This document shows, piece after piece, positions 12,659 through 19,901 of a DNA stretch of 23,059 bases. A program made the position numbers and the translations under genes. The notes below the pieces were generated by a model. The model saw nothing but the letters and a program-made list of their open reading frames with translations. It did no database searches and was not told the DNA's origin. Location of the stretch: NCBI GenBank assembly GCA_964648275.1, contig CAZYOB010000015.1:1-23059 (forward strand). Reading direction: 5' to 3'. Numbering within the stretch: the first letter of the stretch is position 1; every line of letters begins with the position of its first letter. The DNA comes from CAIQPO01 sp964648275. Its GTDB lineage: Bacteria; Patescibacteriota; Microgenomatia; UBA1400; MFAQ01.

Positions 12659-13528
12659 TTAATAATTGACCGGTCCTAAGGGAATGCGATTATCCGGGTC
12701 ATCAACAAAGAGGAGCAATGTAGCACCTTTTCGTGGACCAAGATGAAGATCAAGGGCTTGCATCACTTCAGGTGAACCACCGAACTGTTTGCCGGTCCAT
12801 TCGGCCGGACCGGCATCACCTATGACAGCTACTACAGCCTTACCATTGACCGGATTGATGACCAACACTTTCCGGTTTTTATACCAGTCTCTAAGTTCGG
12901 CAAAATCCTGGTTCCAGTTTTCTAGATAGAGTGTTTGGACAGCGACGTAATATTTTTCATTCAAATAATCTTTGGTGGTGAACTGATTGGCGTCACGAGC
13001 AAAATATCCCCAAGCACCTAGGCCAGGGGCCATGCCCGCTTCCTGAATCTCATCGTGCTGTGCAAGACTGTCCCCGGGGTATCTTTTTAAATGCTGTTCA
13101 AATCCCATGTATCCCAGATGGTGGTTGAGAGACTGACCCTCAAGATATGCTTTGGCGGTGATCCCAGTATGCTCTTTTACCATCTCTTCAACTGTGGTAG
13201 CACCTTCAGGAGTAAGTTTCGACGGATTGTGAGGAAGAACATCCTGGATCTTAGTCAGTAGCTTTTGTCTTTGAGTAAGAGCGTCTTGGGAAGCAACCGC
13301 TTTTATGGGTTCGATGGCAGCCGGTGGCTGCAGCGGAAGTGCCAGTAGAGTACCAACAAGACCGGCACCAGCCAATAATCTGCCAGACTTTTCCCTCAGG
13401 TCAAAGGCAATCAGGCTCGACTTTTTAAAGAAATTTTTGGCTGTCTTGTTTTTGAGAAGACGCGACCTGACTGATTCAGACCTTTTTTCTAGATTGGCTA
13501 TCGACCGGGCAAGGTTAGTCGTTGGCAT
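12659..13528 (-). CDS. Membrane-anchored envelope protein with RlpA-like barrel motif
   Basis: 289 residues. A basic, cytoplasmic-looking N-terminus of ~45 residues is followed by a hydrophobic stretch (about 48-66, GRLLAGAGLVGTLLALPL) acting as an internal signal anchor. The external part ends in a segment VLVINPVNGKAVVAVIGDAGPAEWTG (about 223-248). The order NP-x-NGK-VV-x-V-x-D-x-GP is that of RlpA/expansin-type double-psi beta-barrels, where the Asp belongs to the substrate groove. This suggests peptidoglycan binding or cleavage, but the rest of the barrel is not clear to me. It starts 4 nt after gltX. Confidence 0.5.
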   Translation of the reverse strand: MPTTNLARSIANLEKRSESVRSRLLKNKTAKNFFKKSSLIAFDLREKSGRLLAGAGLVGTLLALPLQPPAAIEPIKAVASQDALTQRQKLLTKIQDVLPHNPSKLTPEGATTVEEMVKEHTGITAKAYLEGQSLNHHLGYMGFEQHLKRYPGDSLAQHDEIQEAGMAPGLGAWGYFARDANQFTTKDYLNEKYYVAVQTLYLENWNQDFAELRDWYKNRKVLVINPVNGKAVVAVIGDAGPAEWTGKQFGGSPEVMQALDLHLGPRKGATLLLFVDDPDNRIPLGPVNY

Positions 13529-13532
13529 GATT

Positions 13533-14954
13533 CTAATTGAGAAATTGATCTAATCTTCTGATGGTTTCTTCTTTTCCAAAAACGACAATACAATCGAAGA
13601 GTGGTGGTGTAACAGGTCTACCAGTGAGACTGAGCCTGAGGGACATAAAGGCTTCTTTTGGGGATAATCCGGAATCTTTTTGGGCCAGGGCAAGTGCGTC
13701 GTGGAGAGATTGAGAGGTGAAATCCTCATGTGAAGAAATAATACCTTTAACTACTGAGAACCACTTTCTGGTTTCATCTTCCGAGTGACCTGATTGATCG
13801 AGAATAAGAGTTTTATCTACTTGGGGAGGATTAAAGAAGTAATCCGAGAGAGTGACGAAATCCCCCAGGGTGACCATCCTATCTTTGACAAGAGGCAAGA
13901 TTTCCAAGATTTTCTCAGGAGACCATTCCGAGGGTATAAGTGGTTTTAGCCGGCTAAGAAGGTCGTTCTCATCCAATTTCTTTAGCCACTGGCTATTGAG
14001 GTAATCCAACTTTTCTATATCGAAGATAGCGTTTTGGCGTTGAATCCTATTTTCGTCAAAAATATCTATCATTTCTGGAAGAGTCAAAAGGTCAGAGTTG
14101 TCTTTGTATGAGAACCCCAGGAAGAAAAGAAAGTTGTTGACGGCTTCAGGTAAGTATCCATCTTCTACATACTCAAGTACCGACTTGGCACCGTGGCGTT
14201 TGCTGAGCTTGCTCTTATCCGGACCCAACAAAAGAGGCACATGGGCGAGAATCGGCGGCTCCCAACCGAAGGACTTGAAAAGAAAAAGATGAACCGGAGT
14301 AGACATGAGCCACTCAACGCCACGAAGAGCGTGGCTGATCTCCATCAGATGATCGTCAACCACTACCGCCAGATGATATGTGGGTAAGCCAGAAGTCTTG
14401 AGAAGTACCTTGTCATCACATTCGTTATTGGGTAGAGAAAGCTTGCCTTGTACCAGATCGCTCCAAACAGTATATCCATCCTCGGGTAGTTTTACCCTAA
14501 TAACATGTGGTTCTCCGGCGGCAAGCCTCGTAGTCACCTCTTCTTGGGAAAGATGGCGACAGTGGCGATCGTATTTAGCGAAAGGGTTGTCAACGTGAAG
14601 TTTTTTTAGCCTTTCCTCAGAGCAAAAACAATAATATGCTGCCTCTTTTTCCACCAATTCTTTAGCGTGTTGTTGATATATCTCTTTCCTCTCAGATTGT
14701 GTGTATGGTGCAAATGGACCACCGATAACGGGGCTTTCATCGGGAATTAAACCAAGAAGCTCATGGATTTTGAATATTTTTTCTTCACTTCCGGGGACAT
14801 AACGATCTTGGTCGGTATCTTCGATGCGTAAAATAAACTCACCGTTATATTTTTTAGCAAGTAAATAATCAAAGAGAGCCGTGCGAGTATTGCCAATATG
14901 AGGTGTTCCTGTGGGTGAAGGGGCGATGCGAGTTCTCACGTGCGTAGGAGACAT
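13533..14954 (-). CDS. gltX: Glutamyl-tRNA synthetase
   Basis: 473 residues, normal for a bacterial GluRS. The class I signatures are HIGN at residues 19-22 (in APSPTGTPHIGN) and KLSKR at 249-253. The catalytic core shows RIEDTDQDR, the Cys-rich CFCSEERL insertion, SGLPTYHLAVVVDDHLMEI and HALRGVEWLMSTP, then a helical anticodon-binding domain. It charges tRNA-Glu, and if non-discriminating also tRNA-Gln, for later amidation by GatCAB; the window does not show which. The ATG at 14954 follows TATACT by 6 nt, so the mRNA is probably leaderless. It heads an operon with the RlpA-like, 108-residue and zinc-ribbon genes. Confidence 0.96.
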   Translation of the reverse strand: MSPTHVRTRIAPSPTGTPHIGNTRTALFDYLLAKKYNGEFILRIEDTDQDRYVPGSEEKIFKIHELLGLIPDESPVIGGPFAPYTQSERKEIYQQHAKELVEKEAAYYCFCSEERLKKLHVDNPFAKYDRHCRHLSQEEVTTRLAAGEPHVIRVKLPEDGYTVWSDLVQGKLSLPNNECDDKVLLKTSGLPTYHLAVVVDDHLMEISHALRGVEWLMSTPVHLFLFKSFGWEPPILAHVPLLLGPDKSKLSKRHGAKSVLEYVEDGYLPEAVNNFLFFLGFSYKDNSDLLTLPEMIDIFDENRIQRQNAIFDIEKLDYLNSQWLKKLDENDLLSRLKPLIPSEWSPEKILEILPLVKDRMVTLGDFVTLSDYFFNPPQVDKTLILDQSGHSEDETRKWFSVVKGIISSHEDFTSQSLHDALALAQKDSGLSPKEAFMSLRLSLTGRPVTPPLFDCIVVFGKEETIRRLDQFLN

Positions 14955-14960
14955 GATGAT

Positions 14961-14968
14961 AGTATACT
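14961..14968. promoter_or_regulatory. Symmetric -10 box between gltX and its divergent neighbour
   Basis: AGTATACT is a perfect 8-bp palindrome, so TATACT is read on both strands. On the minus strand it sits 6 nt from the gltX ATG. On the plus strand it or the nearby TATATT (14974-14979) can serve the gene at 14991. Only 36 bp separate the starts. Confidence 0.5.
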
Positions 14969-14990
14969 TTATTTATATTCAGATTGACCT

Positions 14991-16073
14991 ATGGCTACGC
15001 TAACAGAATCAGCAGAACAGGCACGTAAAGCAATTAAATATGGTGGTATCGCGATGGTGACGATATCTTTATTGTGGTATATGGGGATAGCAGCTATTGC
15101 CTATTACAACAAGCTTTACCCCCCTGCCCCACCTCCTCCCACGGTCGACTTTGGTCAACTCAACCCCATTGCCTTTCCCGAAAACCCACAGAAGCCGACA
15201 CTGGTTCTTGAACTACCCACAGGACAAATACCTGCTTTCCCCGATAGAATGATCGTTTACCGTGCGCCCACCAGGAGATCCGGTTTTGCCGATCCTGATA
15301 AAGCGATCGAGGTGGCTACGGATCTGGGATTTCTCTTCAAACCCGAGCAGCCAACCGAGACCAGATATGTTTGGACACTTCAGGATCAGCTGGCTTCCAA
15401 ACTAGATATGAATATTATTTCCGGTCATTTTATGCTGACAAGACAGTGGCAAAATAATCCTGCTCTGGCAGCTATGGCCAACTTTACTTCTCAACAAGCT
15501 GTCATCACCGAAGCGGAAAATTATTTCAAGAAAATTAATTTATTACCTAATGATGCGATCGGTGCCGAAAAGATTACTCCACTTAAAGATGATGTCGGTA
15601 AGTTGATCAACGCTCTATCGCTATCGGACGCCGATTTTGTCCAAATCGACTTGTTCAGAAAGGATATCGAGGAAATTAATCCAGAGAGTGACAAAAAGGA
15701 AGTAATCGCAAGTTATCCTTTCTACAGAACAGACCCGGGGAAGGGACTTATCAGGATAATTTTTTCCGGAGGTAGATCGGTAGCGGAGAAATATATTTTT
15801 GTTGATTACGGTTACACCACGGTTCAATATGACAACAACGGTACTTATCCAATCAAGACAGGCGAAGAGGCTTGGGCAGAACTTAGTAGCGGTGGAGGAT
15901 TTGTAACTCTATCCAGTCCGGACAGTGGAGAAATAAAGATAAGGAAGGTTTTCCTTGGCTACTATGATGCGGAGCAGAGCCAAAATTATGCCATGCCTAT
16001 TTATATATTCTTGGGTGATAAAGGTCTGGTGGCTTATGTTTCGGCAGTGAAAGAGGAATGGGTCAAGAAATAG
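14991..16073 (+). CDS. Membrane-anchored extracytoplasmic protein, function unknown
   Basis: 360 residues. A short cytoplasmic N-terminus precedes one transmembrane helix (about 17-38), then a Pro-rich stretch (PPAPPPPTVDF, about 44-54) and a large external region of ~300 residues. Near the C-terminus, a Gly-rich GEEAWAELSSGGG, a strand with IRKVFLGYYD and a closing YIFLGDKGLVAYVSAV recall the PepSY/YycI-like repeats of envelope regulators, but this is only a resemblance in pattern. There are no catalytic motifs or Cys pairs. It is divergent from gltX and convergent with the carboxypeptidase gene, whose end lies 1 bp away. Confidence 0.55.
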   Translation: MATLTESAEQARKAIKYGGIAMVTISLLWYMGIAAIAYYNKLYPPAPPPPTVDFGQLNPIAFPENPQKPTLVLELPTGQIPAFPDRMIVYRAPTRRSGFADPDKAIEVATDLGFLFKPEQPTETRYVWTLQDQLASKLDMNIISGHFMLTRQWQNNPALAAMANFTSQQAVITEAENYFKKINLLPNDAIGAEKITPLKDDVGKLINALSLSDADFVQIDLFRKDIEEINPESDKKEVIASYPFYRTDPGKGLIRIIFSGGRSVAEKYIFVDYGYTTVQYDNNGTYPIKTGEEAWAELSSGGGFVTLSSPDSGEIKIRKVFLGYYDAEQSQNYAMPIYIFLGDKGLVAYVSAVKEEWVKK

Positions 16074-16074
16074 G

Positions 16075-16983
16075 CTATTCCCAGATATAGTTGGTGTAGA
16101 TCCAATCAAGTAGTTTTTCGGTTTCACCAAAGCGATCTTTACTTCCCAGCAAGCTGATCAGTACCGGGTGCGTATATCTGTCTGCATATGTAACCAAACA
16201 TTCTCCGGCATCGTTTGTCCAGCCAGTCTTAACTCCCAGAATACCAGGCTTCCCCAACAATAGATTAGTAGTGACCAGGGGGTAAGAATTTCCCTTCTCG
16301 CTCTTGAGGGTGATCTTGCGGGTGGAAACTATGTTTTTAAACATAGGACGGGCGAGAGCGTGTTGAGCGATGATAGAGATATCGTAGGCGCTGGTGAAGT
16401 GATTTAGACTTTCAACACCAGAGACATTGGCGAAATGAGTATTGGTGAGTCCAAGTTGGAATACTTTAGCATTCATGTGATCGATGAAGCTTTTGTAACC
16501 ACCGGGAAAATTTTCCGCCAACGTGACAGCTGCGTCATTCCCCGAGGGGACCAGTAGAGCATAAAGGGCGCTTTGGGCCGTGAGGATGTCACCCTTAATA
16601 AGTTCTGCTTTGGCACCAACAGAGAGGCTACCGTTTTGTACCCTCAGAAGAGCACCCGGTTCATATTGGTCCATAGAGACTATGGCCGTCATGATTTTTG
16701 TCAAGGAAGCAGGGCGGAGTCTGAGATTTGGCTGTTTGGCCAATAATACTATTTGGCTGTTAAGGTCGACAATGAAAACTGCTTGGGCGGTGATCTCCGG
16801 CGGAATTATGAGACTGGATTTGGGAATTGGTGGAGTACGGGTGTATGCAGCTTTAACGGTGGGCTTTGAAAGATAAGGGCGAGGAACAGTCGGGGTAGAA
16901 ATAACAAAGCCGACAAAAAATGAAAGAATGACAAGACCTATTCTCAGATGGACCGAGCGTGACACGGGCATATTAAATTTCAT
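16075..16983 (-). CDS. dacA: D-alanyl-D-alanine carboxypeptidase (S11 family)
   Basis: 302 residues. The three active-site motifs of low-molecular-weight penicillin-binding proteins are present: SLTK at 93-96 (nucleophile Ser93), SGN at 147-149 and KTG at 252-254. An N-terminal hydrophobic segment (about 13-30) is a signal peptide or anchor. The enzyme removes the terminal D-Ala from peptidoglycan stem peptides outside the membrane and so controls cross-linking. The C-terminal domain and amphipathic anchor of PBP5 are missing, so attachment would depend on the N-terminus. It starts 3 nt after aspS; the second Met (residue 5) is an alternative start. Confidence 0.9.
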   Translation of the reverse strand: MKFNMPVSRSVHLRIGLVILSFFVGFVISTPTVPRPYLSKPTVKAAYTRTPPIPKSSLIIPPEITAQAVFIVDLNSQIVLLAKQPNLRLRPASLTKIMTAIVSMDQYEPGALLRVQNGSLSVGAKAELIKGDILTAQSALYALLVPSGNDAAVTLAENFPGGYKSFIDHMNAKVFQLGLTNTHFANVSGVESLNHFTSAYDISIIAQHALARPMFKNIVSTRKITLKSEKGNSYPLVTTNLLLGKPGILGVKTGWTNDAGECLVTYADRYTHPVLISLLGSKDRFGETEKLLDWIYTNYIWE

Positions 16984-16986
16984 TTT

Positions 16987-18309
16987 TTAAGACTTATCCG
17001 CCAGTTTAAGATCGACCCTCTCCATATCCCTTGGGAACATACTGGCCTCCCTGATATTCCCCAATCCAAGGATCTGCATGGTAAGGCGCTCCAGGCCGAG
17101 AGCGAATCCTCCTTCAGGAGGAACACCGTACTTAAAAGCTTCGAGGAAGAGAGTAATTTTTGAAGGATCCATCTTCCATTCTTCGACCTGATTAAGAAGT
17201 TGAGCATAGTCGCTCACACGTCTGCCGCCGGATGACCACTCCACTCCCCTACAGAGAAGATCAACACCCTCGTTGAATTCCGGATTCTCCGGATTCGGGT
17301 AGACGTAGAAGGGTTTTTGTTTCGTGGGGTATCCGTAAATAAAGACCAAATCAGAACCAGTCTCTTCCTTTATGATTTTGCATATATCTCTTTCATCTTC
17401 AGGGTTAAGATCTTTTTCTCCCCTAGGGTCTCTGCCTGTCTTATCAAGGATCTTTTGTTGAGCTTCAGTAAGGCTGAGAACCGGGGTCTTGTCGATGGTA
17501 GAAGGAATGGTCGCTTGATACATCTTCAGCTCCTTGGCGCATTTTGTCTCGACTTCATGAAGCATGTATTTGACACACTCGTCCTCTAGATCAGTTATAT
17601 CTGTCCAGCTTTCGATGAAGGCCATCTCAGCATCAAGAGAAACAAGTTCAGTTATGTGGCGGGTGGTAACACTGGGCTCCGCTCGGAAAACTTTGTTAAC
17701 GGAAAATACCCGTTCGAAAGCACTCATCGCTATCTGTTTGTACAGCTGAGGACTTTGAGTGAGATAGGCCTTGCGGCCAAAATAATCTACTTCAAATACC
17801 TCCGAACCACCCTCGGCAATCTCAGGAACAATTGTTGGAGCTTGAAATTCGAAGAAGCCTTTACCTTTCAGAAAGTCCCTGAAAGCGCTGACTATCGTCG
17901 ATTGAACTTTAAAAATTGCCTGAACTTTAGGATGGCGAAGGGTGAGTGAGCGATTGTCTAAAAGTGTAGGTAGTTCGAGGTCAAGCTCTTCCTTGGTAAT
18001 GTCAAATGGAGGTGTGGCCGCCTTGGCCAAAACAGAATACTCCTGGACATCTACTTCAATTTTGCCAGTCTCCAGTTCCGGATTGATAGTTTTTTCTCCC
18101 CTTTCCTTGACTGTGCCGGTGATGACGATAGCATCTTGAATTCCTAGGTCAGCCATTTTTTGAAAACCAACAAGCTGAATTTTTCCGGAAAAATCTCTTA
18201 AATCAATGAAGGTAAGCTTGCCGAAATCACGCTTATTATCAACCCATCCCTTTAGTGTTACCGACTGACCGACTTTATTTAAAGTGTCTTTGACAAACGT
18301 TCTTTCCAT
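16987..18309 (-). CDS. aspS: Aspartyl-tRNA synthetase, archaeal/eukaryotic type
   Basis: 440 residues from ATG 18309 (or 442 from 18315). The frame is open upstream but that part overlaps rel; 18309 gives the usual short N-terminus and is 7 nt from the -10 TACAAT. An OB-fold anticodon-binding domain (KGWVDNKRDFGKLTFIDLRD) leads into a class II core: motif 2 FRAEPSVTTRHITE, the DLLCRGVEWSSGGRR segment, and motif 3 GLERL near the C-terminus (FALGLERL...FPRD). The GAD insertion of bacterial AspRS is absent and length fits the archaeal AspRS2 type. Many such enzymes are non-discriminating and also make Asp-tRNA-Asn; that is inference. It lies between rel and dacA in one operon. Confidence 0.93.
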   Translation of the reverse strand: MERTFVKDTLNKVGQSVTLKGWVDNKRDFGKLTFIDLRDFSGKIQLVGFQKMADLGIQDAIVITGTVKERGEKTINPELETGKIEVDVQEYSVLAKAATPPFDITKEELDLELPTLLDNRSLTLRHPKVQAIFKVQSTIVSAFRDFLKGKGFFEFQAPTIVPEIAEGGSEVFEVDYFGRKAYLTQSPQLYKQIAMSAFERVFSVNKVFRAEPSVTTRHITELVSLDAEMAFIESWTDITDLEDECVKYMLHEVETKCAKELKMYQATIPSTIDKTPVLSLTEAQQKILDKTGRDPRGEKDLNPEDERDICKIIKEETGSDLVFIYGYPTKQKPFYVYPNPENPEFNEGVDLLCRGVEWSSGGRRVSDYAQLLNQVEEWKMDPSKITLFLEAFKYGVPPEGGFALGLERLTMQILGLGNIREASMFPRDMERVDLKLADKS

Positions 18310-18316
18310 ACTCATG

Positions 18317-18322
18317 ATTGTA
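18317..18322 (-). promoter_or_regulatory. Internal -10 box before aspS
   Basis: TACAAT (18322-18317, minus strand) ends 7 nt before ATG 18309 and only 1 nt before the alternative ATG 18315, which supports the 18309 start with a leaderless mRNA. The -35 is weak. Confidence 0.4.
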
Positions 18323-18364
18323 GCAAAGATGAGCCTGAATGAGCAGGGGTGGTCTTTTTTGTGG

Positions 18365-19843
18365 TTATTTCTCGCTAGTAAGCTTTCTAATCTCTGTCCT
18401 GGCTTTGCTGGTCTTAACGAAATGAAGCCAATCACGATTGGGTTTCTTTTTGGCTTTTGTTTTAAGAATCTCCACTACATCACCACTTTTCAGAATGGCA
18501 CTCAAAGGAACGATCCTGCCGTTTATCTTAGCCGTGTGGATAAATTGTCCAAGATCTGAATGGACCGAGAAAGCGTAATCAATGGGGGTGGAATTTTCAG
18601 GTAAATCGTATACATCCCCTTTAGGTGAGAATACGTATATATGATGAGCAAGGGCATCCAATTTGTACTGGTTAATATTTTCTACATTACTAACTGTTTG
18701 CTGCCAACTGGCAAGCTGGTTTACCCAGGACATTTTTTCCGAAACCTTAAAAGCGACACCTTTTTCAAGCCGATCATCTGACGCACCGGCCATTTTTGCC
18801 TGAGCATAGGCAAAGTGAGCGGCGGCTCCGTATTCAGCTTGCTGATGCATCTCCTCCGAGCGGATCTGAATTTCAACTATGTTGCCTTTGTTGTCAAAGA
18901 CTTTAGTATGTATCGAGCGGTAGCCATTGGGTTTGGGCTGAGCAATGAAGTCAGAAATACCTAGCGATGGTGCCGGTTTCCAGTATTGGTGAATGATACC
19001 TAGGGCAGAGTAGCAGGAGGAGGTGTCGGGGGTGATTACTCTAATTGCCATAAGATCGTGAATGAGAGTGATGTCACGATCAATTTCCGGACGAAGAAGT
19101 TTCTTGTATAGACTATATTTTCTCTTTGGCCTGCCCTCAACTTTAGCTTTGACCTTATGTTTAACCAGTTGCTGACGGATCTTCTGGATTATTCCGGAGA
19201 CATTTTCTTCAGAGTACTTAAAGTGAGGTTTGGCAACACCCATGACCCACTCATATTCATTGGGGAAAATATATGGAAAGGCAAGATCTTCGAGCTCACC
19301 CTTAAGCTTACCCATACCCAGACGTTCTGCCAAAGGAGCATAAACCTCCATTGTTTCAAGGGCGATCCTTTTTTGTTTAGCAAGAGCCACTCCTTCAAGT
19401 GTGGCTACATTGTGAAGCCTATCGGCCAAACGGATAAGGACAACCCTGATATCCTGCGCCATGGAGACGAACATTTTTCGTAGATTTTCCAGAAACTCAA
19501 CATCATGACTGCCCCTAAGCTGTACCTTACCTACCTTGGTGACACCCTCAACCAACTGAGCAACCTCTTTACCGAATTCCTTCTCCAATTCCTCTATGGA
19601 CACTCCTGACATGTCAGGAGTGTCATGAAGTAGCGAGGCTTCAACACTAGCCTGATCAATCCCCCAAGAAGCCAGTGTGTGGGCGACAAAAATCGAGTGG
19701 CTGATATATGGTTCACCGGTCTGTCTAACCTGACCGTGATGTTTTTGGGCGGCGAAGTTAAAGACCTGAATGAGTCTATCCTCATCAAGTTTGTGGATTT
19801 TTTCCCTGGAGACCGATCTGAGTTCGTCTAGATTAATGCTCAT
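18365..19843 (-). CDS. rel: Short Rel-type (p)ppGpp synthetase with altered hydrolase site
   Basis: 492 residues: HD hydrolase domain (about 25-175), RelA/SpoT synthetase domain (about 225-340) and TGS domain (about 392-455). The ACT/RRM region of full-length Rel (~730 residues) is missing. In the HD domain His49, His73-Asp74 and the RLADRLHN segment are intact, but the catalytic Glu-Asp pair (E81-D82 in Streptococcus Rel) is Asp77-Met78. The synthetase keeps KYSLYKK, HDLMAIRV, NGYRSIHT and the EIQIRS strand. The RxKD/ExDD loop that separates bifunctional from synthetase-only enzymes reads GISD. Synthesis of (p)ppGpp is likely and hydrolysis is in doubt. It heads the rel-aspS-dacA series. Confidence 0.93.
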   Translation of the reverse strand: MSINLDELRSVSREKIHKLDEDRLIQVFNFAAQKHHGQVRQTGEPYISHSIFVAHTLASWGIDQASVEASLLHDTPDMSGVSIEELEKEFGKEVAQLVEGVTKVGKVQLRGSHDVEFLENLRKMFVSMAQDIRVVLIRLADRLHNVATLEGVALAKQKRIALETMEVYAPLAERLGMGKLKGELEDLAFPYIFPNEYEWVMGVAKPHFKYSEENVSGIIQKIRQQLVKHKVKAKVEGRPKRKYSLYKKLLRPEIDRDITLIHDLMAIRVITPDTSSCYSALGIIHQYWKPAPSLGISDFIAQPKPNGYRSIHTKVFDNKGNIVEIQIRSEEMHQQAEYGAAAHFAYAQAKMAGASDDRLEKGVAFKVSEKMSWVNQLASWQQTVSNVENINQYKLDALAHHIYVFSPKGDVYDLPENSTPIDYAFSVHSDLGQFIHTAKINGRIVPLSAILKSGDVVEILKTKAKKKPNRDWLHFVKTSKARTEIRKLTSEK

Positions 19844-19867
19844 GTTTGTTTATTGTCTATATTTTAT

Positions 19868-19893
19868 CCTGAATCCAGGCTTATCGTGATAAG
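19868..19893. promoter_or_regulatory. Two adjacent inverted repeats between rel and cca
   Basis: CCTG-AATC-CAGG (19868-19879) is followed at once by CTTATC-GT-GATAAG (19880-19893). Both are perfect, and they fill most of the 58-bp divergent gap. They lie upstream of rel and cover the likely -10 (TAAGAT, 19890-19895) of cca. They could be an operator; no regulator is encoded nearby. Confidence 0.4.
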
Positions 19894-19901
19894 ATTTATG
19901 C

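Noticed and set aside
18316..18364. Terminator between rel and aspS
   Set aside because: The CCTG / CAGG hairpin here has no T-run on the minus strand; read-through into aspS is more likely.
18310..18435. N-terminal extension of AspRS by about 40 residues
   Set aside because: It overlaps the end of rel, has no similarity to AspRS N-termini, and the -10 box favours ATG 18309.
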